The notes under the pieces are model-generated. The model was given only the letters and a program-made list of their open reading frames with translations. It did not search any database and was not told the origin of the DNA. Below, in pieces: positions 22,787 through 31,628 of a stretch of DNA of 49,011 nt (position 1 is its first letter; every line of letters begins with the position of its first letter). Made by a program: the position numbers and the translations under genes. The stretch comes from Methylobacterium sp. J-026 (GTDB taxonomy: Bacteria; Pseudomonadota; Alphaproteobacteria; Rhizobiales; Beijerinckiaceae), in the NCBI RefSeq assembly GCF_022829585.1, contig NZ_JAKSYC010000305.1, positions 1-49,011 on the forward strand, written 5' to 3'.

Positions 22787-24180
22787 GCGGTCAGCTCCGG
22801 CATCGCGTCCGGCCGCCCGTTGGCCAATTCACCCACCGTCATCGGCTTGAACGGCGCCCGCGGGCGCAGGGCGCCGACCGTCTCCATGGAGGCGCCGCGG
22901 GTCTCGGCAATCAGCCCGGCGACGACGGTGCCGCACATGCGGCCCTGGCAGGGGCCCATGCCGGCGCGCAGATACGCCTTGACCTGGTTCGGGCCGGCGG
23001 CGCCCAGGCGCGCGGCCCCGCGGATTTGCCCGGCCGTGATCTCCTCGCAGCGGCAGACGACCGTGTCGTCGGCGGGGGCGAGAATGCCCGCGGCGGGGCG
23101 GTAGAGACGGTCGAGGAAGGGCCTGAGCGCCAGGGCCGCGCGCTGCGCGCGCCGGGGCTCCGCGGCACGGGCGTCGCGGGCGGCGGCGTCCAGCCGGCCG
23201 AGGCGGAGGGCCGCGTCGAGGGCGGCGAGCCGTCCGCCCGCCGCGGCGGCCTCCCAGCCGCCGATGCCGCCGCCGTCGCCCGCCACGGCCAGGTTCGGAT
23301 GGCTGGTGGCGCCCCAGGCATCGAGGCGCGGCCGCCAGCAGAGCTGCAGGTCGTCCCAATCGTGGTCGAGGCCCAGCGCCCGGGTGATGTGGGTCGACGG
23401 GATCACCCCCTCGTGCAGGAGGAGCGTGTCGCAGGGAAGCACCTGCTCGCGGCCCCCCTGGCGCCACCGCACCGTCGAGACCCGGCCGTCGCCCTCGGCC
23501 CGCAGGTCGCGGACGTTGCGGACCACGGTGAGGCCCCGCGCCCGGGTCTCGCGCATCAGGGCGATGCCCTTCGTCAGGAGCCTGCGGCCGGTCCAGAGGC
23601 CGCCCGCCCGCAGGGCGTCCCGGAGGGCGCCGCCGGCGCCGGTCTCGAGCAATGTCAGCCGTTCGACCCCGGCGCGCAGGAGTTGCACGGCCAGCAGCCA
23701 GCAGAGCGGCCCCTGCCCGGCGATCACCACGGATCCCTCGGGCACCGCGCCGGCGGTCTTGAGCAGGATCTGGGCGGCGCCCGCGCTCATGACGCCCGGC
23801 AGCGTCCAGCCGGGGATCGGCACCGGCCGCTCCTGGGCGCCGGTGGCGAGGAGGACGCGCCGTGCCTCGATCTCCGCGGTGGCGCCGGCCGAGGCCACGG
23901 ACAGCAGGCCGGCATCCGGGTCGAGGTGCCAGAGGGTGGTTCGCGGGCGGTAGTCGATCCCCCGGGCCGCGCGGAATCGCGCCGCCAGGGCACCGCCGGA
24001 ATCGAGGAACTCGCCGGCGAGCGCCGGGTCCCCGGAGGCGGCCTCCACCGCCCGGAAGACCTGGCCGCCGGGGGCGGGCTGCTCGTCCAGCACGGCGACC
24101 GAGAGGCCGAGGGCGGCGGCCTCGATGGCGGCCGCCATGCCGGCCGGGCCGGCGCCCACGATGGCGAGATCATGGCTCAT
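22783..24180 (-). CDS. FAD/NAD(P)-type oxidoreductase with C-terminal [2Fe-2S] domain (opine dehydrogenase alpha / HcnB type)
   Basis: 465 residues. N-terminal FAD motif LAIVGAGPAGMAAAIEAA, then LATGAQERPVPIPGW and the VVIAGQGPLCWLLAVQLL nucleotide fold, then NLAVAGDGGGIGGWEAAAAGG closing the FAD site. The C-terminus is a BFD-like [2Fe-2S] domain with cysteines in VCRCEEIT (about residue 376) and GPCQGRMCG (about 411). This is the architecture of OoxA/NoxA, HcnB and the large subunit of dye-linked proline dehydrogenases. It should carry electrons between the DAO subunit and an acceptor. Overlaps both neighbours by four bases. Confidence 0.9.
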   Translation of the reverse strand: MSHDLAIVGAGPAGMAAAIEAAALGLSVAVLDEQPAPGGQVFRAVEAASGDPALAGEFLDSGGALAARFRAARGIDYRPRTTLWHLDPDAGLLSVASAGATAEIEARRVLLATGAQERPVPIPGWTLPGVMSAGAAQILLKTAGAVPEGSVVIAGQGPLCWLLAVQLLRAGVERLTLLETGAGGALRDALRAGGLWTGRRLLTKGIALMRETRARGLTVVRNVRDLRAEGDGRVSTVRWRQGGREQVLPCDTLLLHEGVIPSTHITRALGLDHDWDDLQLCWRPRLDAWGATSHPNLAVAGDGGGIGGWEAAAAGGRLAALDAALRLGRLDAAARDARAAEPRRAQRAALALRPFLDRLYRPAAGILAPADDTVVCRCEEITAGQIRGAARLGAAGPNQVKAYLRAGMGPCQGRMCGTVVAGLIAETRGASMETVGALRPRAPFKPMTVGELANGRPDAMPELTA

Positions 24181-24497
24181 GCGGCGTCCTCGATCCGCGC
24201 CGCGCGGGCGCCGCGCTGCGGCTCGATCCGCATGCCCGGGGCGACCGGCACGAGGCAGGACTGGCGGTTGGCCACGCCGTCGATCTCGGCGAGGCAGTCG
24301 AAGCAGGCGCCGATCATGCAGTAGGGCAGGCGCGGCGCGCGACCGACCGGGGTGGTGCGGATCGCGGGCAGGCCGGCGAGCAGGACCGCGGCGGCCGCGG
24401 AGGCGCCCTCCGGCACGCGGACCGGCCGGCCCGCGACGAAGACCTCCACCAGCCGGTCCCCGGGGGCCGGACGGGCCTCAGGCCGCCTTCTGAACAT
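24177..24497 (-). CDS. (2Fe-2S) ferredoxin-like subunit (HcnA type)
   Basis: 106 residues. Four cysteines (Cys60, Cys65, Cys68 and Cys81, in YCMIGACFDCLAEIDG...QSC) form the plant-type [2Fe-2S] site, in the abbreviated fold used by HcnA and the gamma subunits of proline and opine dehydrogenases. It passes electrons from the flavin subunits. The start overlaps the preceding oxidoreductase gene by 20 bases, and its stop overlaps the next start (ATGA), so the three subunits are produced from one transcript in coupled fashion. Confidence 0.88.
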   Translation of the reverse strand: MFRRRPEARPAPGDRLVEVFVAGRPVRVPEGASAAAAVLLAGLPAIRTTPVGRAPRLPYCMIGACFDCLAEIDGVANRQSCLVPVAPGMRIEPQRGARAARIEDAA

Positions 24498-25605
24498 CGA
24501 AGCGTCTCGCGCTGAAGGGGGACAGGTCCGGCGTGAGCGCGCCGGCCGCGATCATCGGGGCGAGCAGGCCGGCATGCGCGCCGGCGAGCGTCACCCCCGA
24601 ATGGCAGTTGGCGATGGTCGCGCCGGGGTAGCGCTCGGATTCGTCGTAGATCGGCTTGCCGTCCGGCGACATGACGCGCAGCGCCGCCCAGGCCCGGACG
24701 ATGTTGAGCTCGGCGATCCACGGGAAGGTCTGGACCGCGCGTTGGGCGATGGCCCGCATGATCGCGGGGGTCTGGGTCAGGGTGTCGAAGCCCATGTCCT
24801 CCTTGCTGTCGCCCAGCAGCAGCGAACCCTCCTCGGTCTGGCGGACGACATGGGTCGGCAGGGCGAGCACCTGCCGGGTGCGCTCCGTGACCAGGATCTG
24901 CCCGCGCTCCGGCCGCAGGGGGGCGGACAGGCCGACGAGGGGCGCGAGCTCGGCATTGCCGAGGCCGGAGGCCAGGACGAGGCGCGGGGCACGGACGGTC
25001 TCCGCCCCGATCTCGACCGTGAAGTCGCGCGGGGCCGCCGTGACGGCCGTGACCTTGGCGTTCGGCCGGTAGAGGCCGCCCAGATCCTGGAACGCCGCGT
25101 GCAGCGCGCGCAGGAGATGCAGGGGGCTCGCGTGGCCGTCATAGGGCGTCCACGAGGCGCCCACGACCTGCGGCCCGAGACCCGGCACCAGGTCGCGCAG
25201 CTCGGCGGCCGGGATCATGCGGTATTCGTAGCCGGCATTGCCGGCCTCCCGGCGCAGCTGGCCCATCAGCGCGTCGCGCTGGGCCATCTCGTCGTCCGAG
25301 AAGCAGAAATGCAGCCCCCCCGGCTGATGCAGCCCGACGCCGATGCCGGTCGTCTTGAGGAGATCGGCGGCCAGTTCCGGCCAGGCCCGGGCCGAGGCGT
25401 GGGTCCAGTGCTGATAGTGCGGCGCGCCGAGGCCCTTCGACTGGACCCAGACCAACCCGAAATTGCCCCGGCTCGCCCGGTGGGCGACATCGCCCTCGTC
25501 GAGCATCACCGTCGACAGGCCCTGGCGCTGCAACCCGTAGGCGATGGCCGCGCCGACGAGGCCGCCGCCGATCACGATCGCGTCCTGCATCTGTTGTGCG
25601 GTCAT
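24478..25605 (-). CDS. FAD-dependent oxidoreductase, DAO family (HcnC / opine oxidase B type)
   Basis: 375 residues. N-terminal AIVIGGGLVGAAIAYGLQRQG binds FAD; RGNFGLVWVQSKG is typical of the HcnC/OoxB group; ANCHSGVTLAGAHAGLLAPMI closes the FAD site at the C-terminus. It is the likely amine-oxidising subunit working with the adjacent ferredoxin and FAD/BFD subunits. A longer open frame upstream is the shadow of the permease gene; the ATG at 25605 overlaps the permease stop (ATGA). Substrate cannot be deduced, but the spermidine/opine-type importer in the same operon must deliver it. Confidence 0.9.
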   Translation of the reverse strand: MTAQQMQDAIVIGGGLVGAAIAYGLQRQGLSTVMLDEGDVAHRASRGNFGLVWVQSKGLGAPHYQHWTHASARAWPELAADLLKTTGIGVGLHQPGGLHFCFSDDEMAQRDALMGQLRREAGNAGYEYRMIPAAELRDLVPGLGPQVVGASWTPYDGHASPLHLLRALHAAFQDLGGLYRPNAKVTAVTAAPRDFTVEIGAETVRAPRLVLASGLGNAELAPLVGLSAPLRPERGQILVTERTRQVLALPTHVVRQTEEGSLLLGDSKEDMGFDTLTQTPAIMRAIAQRAVQTFPWIAELNIVRAWAALRVMSPDGKPIYDESERYPGATIANCHSGVTLAGAHAGLLAPMIAAGALTPDLSPFSARRFDVQKAA

Positions 25606-26402
25606 GCGCGGCGCTCCCCGGTGAGCAGGCGGTCGATCGGGTAGAAGCGATCGAGGCCTAAGAGGACCAGGGCGGTGACGACGATCAGCGCCGCCGAGAC
25701 CGACGCGACCAGCGGGTCGGTCATCTGGTCGATGTAGTTGAACAGTTGCACCGGCAGCGGGTTGGCGGCGGGCGAGGCCAGGAACAGGCTCACCGTCAGC
25801 TCGTCGAAGCTGGTGACGAAGGCCAGGATCCAGCCGCCCGCGAGGCCGGGGGCGATCAGCGGCAGGGTCACGCGCCGGAACACCGTGAGCCGGTCGGCGC
25901 CGAGGCTCTCGGCGGCGCGCTCGATGCGCGGATCGAGACCTGACAGGCCGGCGCCGACGAGGCGCAGCATGTAGGGCGTGATCACGATGACATGGGCCGC
26001 CACGAGGCCGGCGAAGCTGCCCGACAGGCCGAACCCCGAGAAGAAGCGCAGCAGCGCGACGCCGAGCACCACGTGCGGGATCATCAGCGGCGAGGCGAGG
26101 ACCGCCACCAGGGTGCCCCGGCCGGGGAAGCGCCAGCGGGCGATCGCCAGGGCGGCCGGGACCGCGATCAGGGCCGAGAGGGTCGCGGCCGTCACGCCGA
26201 GGCGGGTGCTGTACCAGAAGCTCTCCAGGAAGCGCGGGTTGTCGCCGATCGCCCGCCACCAGCGCAGCGACAGGCCGTCGAACGGCAGGGCGAGGTAGCC
26301 CTGGCCGGTGAAGGACACGGCGATCACCACCAGCAGCGGCGCCAGGATGAAGGCCAGGAACAGGGCGTGGAAGGCCAGCGCCAGGGGGCCGTTGCGGCTC
26401 AT
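25602..26402 (-). CDS. ABC transporter permease (PotC type)
   Basis: 266 residues with six predicted membrane helices, starting LALAFHALFLAFILAPLLVVIAV with the first. The cytoplasmic EAA loop that docks the ATPase is visible as AAESLGADRLTVFRRVTLP. This is the second inner-membrane subunit of a spermidine/putrescine/opine-type importer. It overlaps the first permease and the DAO gene by four bases each. Substrate identity is suggested only by the downstream amine-oxidising enzymes. Confidence 0.9.
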   Translation of the reverse strand: MSRNGPLALAFHALFLAFILAPLLVVIAVSFTGQGYLALPFDGLSLRWWRAIGDNPRFLESFWYSTRLGVTAATLSALIAVPAALAIARWRFPGRGTLVAVLASPLMIPHVVLGVALLRFFSGFGLSGSFAGLVAAHVIVITPYMLRLVGAGLSGLDPRIERAAESLGADRLTVFRRVTLPLIAPGLAGGWILAFVTSFDELTVSLFLASPAANPLPVQLFNYIDQMTDPLVASVSAALIVVTALVLLGLDRFYPIDRLLTGERRA

Positions 26403-27283
26403 GCCGGGCCTCCCTGCGCGACCTCGCCGAGGCGCCGCAGCGCCCGCTTCTCGACGAGCCGCGTCCAGAGGAGCGTGGCGAGGAGGATCGCCGCCATCAG
26501 CACCGTGGCGAGCGCGGCGCCGAGCGGCCAGTTCAGGGTGTTGAGGAACTCGTTGTAGGTCATGCTGGAGACGACCTTCAGGCGCTTGCCCCCCAGCATG
26601 GCGGGGGTCGCGAAGGCCGAGGCCGAGAGGCAGAACACCATCAGCGCGCCGGCCATGACGCCCGGCATGACGTTGGGCAGCACGACCCGGGTGAACACCG
26701 TGAACCGCCCGGCCCCGAGGCTGGTGGCGGCGCGCTCCAGCACCGGATCGAGCCGGCCGAGGCTCGCCCAGACGGACAGGACCACGAGCGGCACCATCAC
26801 GTGGACGAGGCCGACCACCACGGCGCCCTCCGTGAACATCAGCCGGAAGGGCGCCCCGGGCACGTGGAGGGCGGTGAGCGCCTGGTTCACGAGGCCGTTC
26901 GTGCCGAGGAGCACCATCCAGCCGAAGTTGCGCACCACCACCGAGACCAGCAGCGGCCCGACCACGACGAGGAGCATCGGCCCGCGCCAGCGCGGGTCCA
27001 TGCGGTGGATGATCCAGGCCTCCGGCACCCCGACGAGGAGGCAGATCAGCGTCGTCAGCCCGGCGATGCGGAAGGTCCGCGCCAGGGCCTCGCCGAACAG
27101 CGGATCGGTGAAGAGATCCTGGTAATTGGCGAGCCCCCAGCCGGGCAGCACGCCCTTCTCGAAGTCGAAGCCGTGCAGGCTCAGGGCCAGCACGCCGGCC
27201 AGCGGCACGAGCAGCGCCCCGGCATAGACGAGGGCGGAGGGCGCCGTCAGCAGCGCGGGGGTGAGGCGGTCGAGGCGGGTCAT
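26399..27283 (-). CDS. ABC transporter permease (PotB type)
   Basis: 294 residues with about six membrane helices (the first in LVYAGALLVPLAGVLALSLHG) and the EAA loop ERAATSLGAGRFTVFTRVV near residue 200. Pairs with the PotC-type permease. A much longer open frame upstream is antisense/other-frame background of the ATPase gene; the ATG at 27283 overlaps the ATPase stop (ATGA) and starts the protein just before the first membrane helix. Confidence 0.9.
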   Translation of the reverse strand: MTRLDRLTPALLTAPSALVYAGALLVPLAGVLALSLHGFDFEKGVLPGWGLANYQDLFTDPLFGEALARTFRIAGLTTLICLLVGVPEAWIIHRMDPRWRGPMLLVVVGPLLVSVVVRNFGWMVLLGTNGLVNQALTALHVPGAPFRLMFTEGAVVVGLVHVMVPLVVLSVWASLGRLDPVLERAATSLGAGRFTVFTRVVLPNVMPGVMAGALMVFCLSASAFATPAMLGGKRLKVVSSMTYNEFLNTLNWPLGAALATVLMAAILLATLLWTRLVEKRALRRLGEVAQGGPA

Positions 27284-28341
27284 GCCGGCTCCAGCCGCCG
27301 CAGGCTGTGGGCGTCCCAGTCGAGCGTCACCGCGGCGCCCTCGTCGAGGGGCGTCGCGCCGGTGTTCTGCGCCATGACCGCAAAGGCGCCCAGCGCCGTC
27401 TCCACCGTGTAGAGCCAGAACCCGCCGAGGAAGAGCCGCGCCTGCACGCGCCCCTCGAGGCCGGGCGGACTCTCGGGCGCCCGCTCGCAGCGGATCCGCA
27501 GGCGCTCGGGCCGGATCGTCAGGAGGATGTCGCCCTGGCGGTCGGCGAGTTCCGGCGGTAGGCAGAAGCGGTGCCCCGCGGCCTCCGCGTGGCCGGAGGC
27601 GGCCCGCGCCGGCAGCCGGTTGCTGCGGCCGAGGAAGTCGGCCACGAACGCGTCGGCCGGGATGTCGTAGGCCTGCCAGGGGGCGTCGATCTGGACGACC
27701 CGGCCGCCCTGCATGATCGCGACCCGGTCGCACAGGGCCATGGCCTCGGCCTGATCGTGGGTGACCAGCACCGTGGTGACGCCGATCCGGCGCTGCAATT
27801 CGCGCAGCTCGACCTGCATCTCCTCACGCAGCTTGGCGTCGAGGTTCGAGAGCGGCTCGTCGAGGAGCAGCAGGCGCGGCTCGACCACCAGCGCCCGCGC
27901 CAGGGCGACGCGCTGCTGCTGCCCGCCCGACATGTTGCGCGGGAAGCGCTCGGCGAGGTGCCCGAGGCGGACCTGCGCCAGCGCCTCGGCGACCCGCCGG
28001 CCCCGCTCGGGCCTCGGCACCCGGCGCATCTCCAGACCGAAGGCGACGTTCTCCGCAGCCGTCATGTGCGGGAACAGCGCGTAGGACTGGAACACGAGGC
28101 CGATGCCGCGCTGGGCCGGCGGCGTGCCGGTCAGGTCGCGCCCCTCCATCAGGATGCGGCCGCGGCTCGGGGCCTCGAAGCCGGCGATCATCTGCAGCGT
28201 CGTGGTCTTGCCGCAGCCGGAGGGCCCGAGCAGGCCGAGGAACTCGCCGGGCGCGACCGAGAGGCTGACGTCGCGGACCGCGGTGACGGTGCCGTAATCC
28301 TTGCCGAGACTGTCGAGCGTCAGGAAGGCGGGCGCGGTCAT
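27280..28341 (-). CDS. ABC transporter ATP-binding protein (PotA type)
   Basis: 353 residues. Walker A GPSGCGKTTTLQM near residue 40, Q-loop VFQSYALFPHM, signature NMSGGQQQRVALARAL, Walker B LLLLDEPLSNLDAKLR, switch His in VLVTHDQAEAMAL. The C-terminal ~110 residues form the TOBE regulatory domain (LTIRPERLRI). It energises import of the substrate captured by the binding protein encoded just upstream. The ATG overlaps the binding-protein stop by one base (TGATG), confirming the start. Confidence 0.93.
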   Translation of the reverse strand: MTAPAFLTLDSLGKDYGTVTAVRDVSLSVAPGEFLGLLGPSGCGKTTTLQMIAGFEAPSRGRILMEGRDLTGTPPAQRGIGLVFQSYALFPHMTAAENVAFGLEMRRVPRPERGRRVAEALAQVRLGHLAERFPRNMSGGQQQRVALARALVVEPRLLLLDEPLSNLDAKLREEMQVELRELQRRIGVTTVLVTHDQAEAMALCDRVAIMQGGRVVQIDAPWQAYDIPADAFVADFLGRSNRLPARAASGHAEAAGHRFCLPPELADRQGDILLTIRPERLRIRCERAPESPPGLEGRVQARLFLGGFWLYTVETALGAFAVMAQNTGATPLDEGAAVTLDWDAHSLRRLEPA

Positions 28342-29381
28342 CAGCGCTCGACCTGCCGCTGCCATTGCCGGGTCCAGTCGGCGCGGTTGCGGTTGACCAC
28401 GTCCCAGTCGAGGCCGATCAGCGATCGCACCTGATCCTCGCCGTAGATCACGCGGTCGGCGACCTCCGGCGGCAGCTTGGTGGCGCGGTTGGTCGGGCCC
28501 GCCCCGTACTGCGTGGCGAAGGTCTCCTGGACCTTCGGCGAGACGAGATAGGCCAGGAACTTGTCGGCGAGCGCCGGCTCCGGGCTGCCGGTGATGGCGC
28601 AGCCCGCCGTCATCAGGACGACGGCGCCCTCCTTCGGCCGGGCGATGGCCAGGGGAAAGCCGGCCTGCTGCATGGCCGCGACCCGGGACGAGCCCCAGAC
28701 GGCCAGCCAGATCTCCCCCGACTGGAACATCTCGCTCATCTTGCCGGGGCTGCTCTCGTAGGCGAGCACGTTCGGGTTGATCTGCTGGCGCATCACCTTC
28801 AGCCCCGGGGCGATGTCGCTGTCGCTGCCGCCATGGATGCGGGCCATCATCGCCAGGGTGTGGACGCCGTAGGTGTTGTCGATGCCGGGGATCGCGATCC
28901 GCTGCCGGTAGTCCGGCCGGGCGAGGTCCATCCAGGAGGTCGGCACCTGGAAGCCGCGCTCCTTGAACAGCTTCGTGTTGTAGGCGATGCCCGTGAAGCC
29001 GAAGCCGGTGCCGACGGCGTGGTCGTCGCCCAGGACGGCGATCGGGTAGACCGCGTCGCGCACCGCGTCCGGGAGCTTCCGGCACAGGCCGAGGGACACG
29101 GCCTGCACCATCGGGCCGTCGTCGAGCACCGCCACACCGACCGTCTGGTTGCCGCGCTGCGCCTGCATCCGGGCGAGGTTGTCGGAGGAGTTGCCGGTCA
29201 GGTAGTCGATCCGGACATCGTTCTCGCGCTCGAAGGCCGGGATCACGCTCGTGCGCATGATCTGCTCGTAGCTGCCGCCGTACCCGGCGACGGTGAGGCG
29301 CGGCTCGGCCGAGGCCGGGGATGCCGCCCCGGCGAGCGCGGCCGCCATCGCGGTAAGAAGACCCAGTATCGGCCGCAGCAT
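28341..29381 (-). CDS. periplasmic binding protein (PotD / opine type)
   Basis: 346 residues with a Sec signal peptide (MLRPILGLLTAMAAALAGAASPASA). The mature protein starts EPRLTVAGYGGSYEQIM, the signature of extracellular solute-binding family 1/8 proteins for polyamines, opines and related compounds. GTGFGFTGIAYNTKLF and WMDLARPDYRQRIAIPG are also family-like. First gene of the ten-gene operon, divergent from the LysR gene. The in-frame ATG at 29423 would put 14 residues ahead of the signal, so 29381 is preferred even though its ribosome site is modest. Confidence 0.9.
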   Translation of the reverse strand: MLRPILGLLTAMAAALAGAASPASAEPRLTVAGYGGSYEQIMRTSVIPAFERENDVRIDYLTGNSSDNLARMQAQRGNQTVGVAVLDDGPMVQAVSLGLCRKLPDAVRDAVYPIAVLGDDHAVGTGFGFTGIAYNTKLFKERGFQVPTSWMDLARPDYRQRIAIPGIDNTYGVHTLAMMARIHGGSDSDIAPGLKVMRQQINPNVLAYESSPGKMSEMFQSGEIWLAVWGSSRVAAMQQAGFPLAIARPKEGAVVLMTAGCAITGSPEPALADKFLAYLVSPKVQETFATQYGAGPTNRATKLPPEVADRVIYGEDQVRSLIGLDWDVVNRNRADWTRQWQRQVER

Positions 29382-29465
29382 TGCTTTGCCCCCGTGAGCA
29401 ATCGGAAAGCTGTTCGTGAGCAAGAAGCGGGCAGGGCGCTCCTGTTCTGAGCATTTCCGCCACGT

Positions 29466-29484
29466 ATCAGTCCCGAATGCTGAT
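29466..29484. promoter_or_regulatory. candidate LysR operator
   Basis: Inverted repeat ATCAG-N9-CTGAT in the 186-base divergent region between the uptake/oxidation operon and the lysR gene. LysR regulators bind interrupted dyads of this size (T-N11-A) between themselves and their target. No second copy was seen, so support is moderate. Confidence 0.4.
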
Positions 29485-29567
29485 CAACGTGCGATCTCTT
29501 GACGAGGGAGGCAAATTCATAATTTTTGCCGTTTCATTCCTCACGGTAGCGAGAGGCGGGATTTTCG

Positions 29568-30452
29568 ATGACGCCGAGCCGGCTCCGCCAGTTGGAAGCG
29601 TTCCGCGCGGTCATGCAGAGCGGCTCGGTCAGCCGCGCGGCGCAGCGGATGTATCTCTCGCAACCGGCCGTCACGAAGCTGCTGCGCGGCCTGGAGGACG
29701 AGACCGGGCTGCCGCTCTTCGACCGCTCGCGCCGCCACCTCCAGCCGACGCCGGAGGCCGTGAAGCTGGAGGGCGCCGTCGCGACGCTGTTCGCGGCCGC
29801 CGACCGCCTGGATCGCACCATCGACGACATGCGCGGAATCGGGAGCGGCGAATTGCGCGTCGCGGCCATGCCGCTCATGGGGCTGTCGCTCATCCCCCGG
29901 CTGCTGGCCCAATTCGCCACCGACGTGCAGCCCGTGCGGATCTCGCTCGTGGTGGCGAGTTCGCGCGAGGTCTATGATCTGGTGCAGGCCGGCAATGCCG
30001 ATCTCGGCTTTGCCCTGCCGGTCGGCCGCAGCGCGCTCGTGGCAGCCCCACCGATCGAACTGCCCGGGCTGGTCGTCCTGCCGCCCCGTCATCGCCTGGC
30101 GCGCAACAAGGTCGTTCCGCTCTCCGAGCTCCACGATGAGCCCTACATCTCGCTCGGTCGCCAGTATCGCCTGCGCGATCAGGTCGACGAACTCTTCACC
30201 AACAACGGCGTCACGCCCCGGCTCGTCGCGGAGACCCAGAACGCGGCGGCCGCCTGCGCCATGGTCGCCGCGGGCCTCGGCTTCACCATCGCGGAGGCCG
30301 TCACCGTGCGCGCCCTGAAGGGACAGGTCATCGCGCGCAGCCTGCGGCCGACGGTGACCTACACGGTCACCGTCCTGGGCAGCCCGGGGCACCCGCTCTC
30401 GTCCACCGCGCTGGGCTTTCTCAAGCTGGTCCGCGGCGAATTGAGCAACTGA
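29568..30452 (+). CDS. LysR-family transcriptional regulator
   Basis: 294 residues. N-terminal winged helix RLRQLEAFRAVMQSGSVSRAAQ with the recognition helix LSQPAVTKLLRGLE, linker helix to about residue 90, then the two-lobed co-inducer domain (GELRVAAMP, GNADLGFALPVG, AACAMVAAGLGFTIAEAV). The N-terminal region resembles the OccR/NocR opine regulators. It is divergently arranged with the transport-oxidation operon, the usual layout for an activator that senses the pathway's substrate. The ATG at 29568 is followed directly by the helix-turn-helix, so the start is secure. Confidence 0.92.
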   Translation: MTPSRLRQLEAFRAVMQSGSVSRAAQRMYLSQPAVTKLLRGLEDETGLPLFDRSRRHLQPTPEAVKLEGAVATLFAAADRLDRTIDDMRGIGSGELRVAAMPLMGLSLIPRLLAQFATDVQPVRISLVVASSREVYDLVQAGNADLGFALPVGRSALVAAPPIELPGLVVLPPRHRLARNKVVPLSELHDEPYISLGRQYRLRDQVDELFTNNGVTPRLVAETQNAAAACAMVAAGLGFTIAEAVTVRALKGQVIARSLRPTVTYTVTVLGSPGHPLSSTALGFLKLVRGELSN

Positions 30453-30910
30453 CGTCGGATCGGGCCCGGTGGGCGCGCGACGCTCGATCTGGGCCTCGCT
30501 ACGGATGGGCTGTTCCGCTCGAATCCTTGATCGCAGGCCGCCGCCGCGTCAGCGGGATCGGCTCTGACGGCACAGGCCCTCGACCCGCCTGGCGGGGCGT
30601 GGCCGGTTTCGGCGCTCGCTGACGGAACAACCGTTCGCGTGATACCCCGGGCTCCAAGTCCGGCGCCCCGTCCTGAGGGCTCTCGTCGGCGGCCGATTAA
30701 GTCGCACGCCGTGGCGCCCCGTGAACCGGACGATCCGGATATCCTGTGGGCGTTGCCGCGGGTGACGACGAGCGACCGCGCGGCGCCTGTCGCGGCCCGG
30801 CGGGAGGACGTTGTGGATCGCCGCGCCGCGCGCCCTCGACGACGCGGTCCCCGCGCGGATCCCAGGCCGTCGGGCGGCGCATATCCGGATCGGACAGGAA
30901 GGCGGTACCG
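30453..30910. other. intergenic, no supported gene
   Basis: About 460 bases of very GC-rich sequence between the lysR gene and the methyltransferase gene. Open frames on both strands have no ribosome site or family resemblance. I see no strong hairpin, repeat or promoter. Confidence 0.5.
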
Positions 30911-31549
30911 ATGACGACCCAGGATCTGTCGGACTTCCCGCGGGAGGCCTTCGCGAAGCACGATCGTGATCCCGATCCCCTGTTCTACGCCCAGCCGCGC
31001 TTCGTCACCCATATCGACGCCGCCGCGATCGCGGCCGTGACCGAGATCTACAGGACGGTCGTCCCTGCGGGCGGTGTCGTCCTCGACCTGATGTCGAGTT
31101 GGGTCAGTCACCTGCCGGACGAGGTCGCCTACGCCGGCGTCATCGGTCACGGCCTGAATGCCGCGGAACTCGCCGCCAACCCGCGCCTGACCCGGCATTT
31201 CGTGCAGGACCTCAACGCCGACCCGCACCTGCCCCTCGACACGGCCTGCGCGGATGCCGCCCTGGTCTGCGTCTCGGTGCAGTACCTGCAGCAGCCGGTC
31301 GCCGTCCTGTCCGAGATCGCCCGCGTGCTGCGCCCGGGCGCCCCGGTGGTGATCAGCTTCTCGAACCGCCGCTTCCCGACCAAGGCGGTGGCCATCTGGA
31401 ACGCCCTCGACGGCGCGGGACATGCGCGCCTCGTCAGCCTGTATCTCCAGCGCGCCGGCTTCGCCGATCTCGACGTGCGCGTCCTGAAGCCGGAGGGAGG
31501 GGCCAGCGACCCCATGACGGCGGTGATCGGCCGGACCGCCGCGGCCTGA
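30911..31549 (+). CDS. SAM-dependent methyltransferase-like protein
   Basis: 212 residues with a class-I methyltransferase fold: motif I in GGVVLDLMSSWVSHLP, an acidic loop after the second strand, motif IV-like DAALVCVSVQYL and a motif-V helix VLSEIARVLRPGAPVVISFSN typical of UbiE-like proteins. Motif I is unusual (LDLMSSW in place of LDxGxGxG), so SAM binding may be altered or lost. The ATG at 30911 has AGGAAGG eight bases upstream; the frame continues open far upstream only because of GC bias. No operon partner. Confidence 0.8.
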   Translation: MTTQDLSDFPREAFAKHDRDPDPLFYAQPRFVTHIDAAAIAAVTEIYRTVVPAGGVVLDLMSSWVSHLPDEVAYAGVIGHGLNAAELAANPRLTRHFVQDLNADPHLPLDTACADAALVCVSVQYLQQPVAVLSEIARVLRPGAPVVISFSNRRFPTKAVAIWNALDGAGHARLVSLYLQRAGFADLDVRVLKPEGGASDPMTAVIGRTAAA

Positions 31550-31628
31550 GGGGCCCGGCGGCCGGTCCGGACGGGGCGGTCGTGGGGGATCGCGTTCGCC
31601 GAAGACCCCGGTCGCCACGGATGGCCGG

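Noticed and set aside
21358..24324. A 988-codon open frame on the plus strand opposite the oxidoreductase genes
   Set aside because: Composition is Arg/Ala/Pro-rich with no family motifs, and the minus-strand genes it overlaps have clear FAD, [2Fe-2S] and overlap evidence. It is a GC-bias shadow.
30453..30910. Open frame 30639-30914 as a small gene before the methyltransferase
   Set aside because: No ribosome site, Arg/Pro-rich shadow composition.
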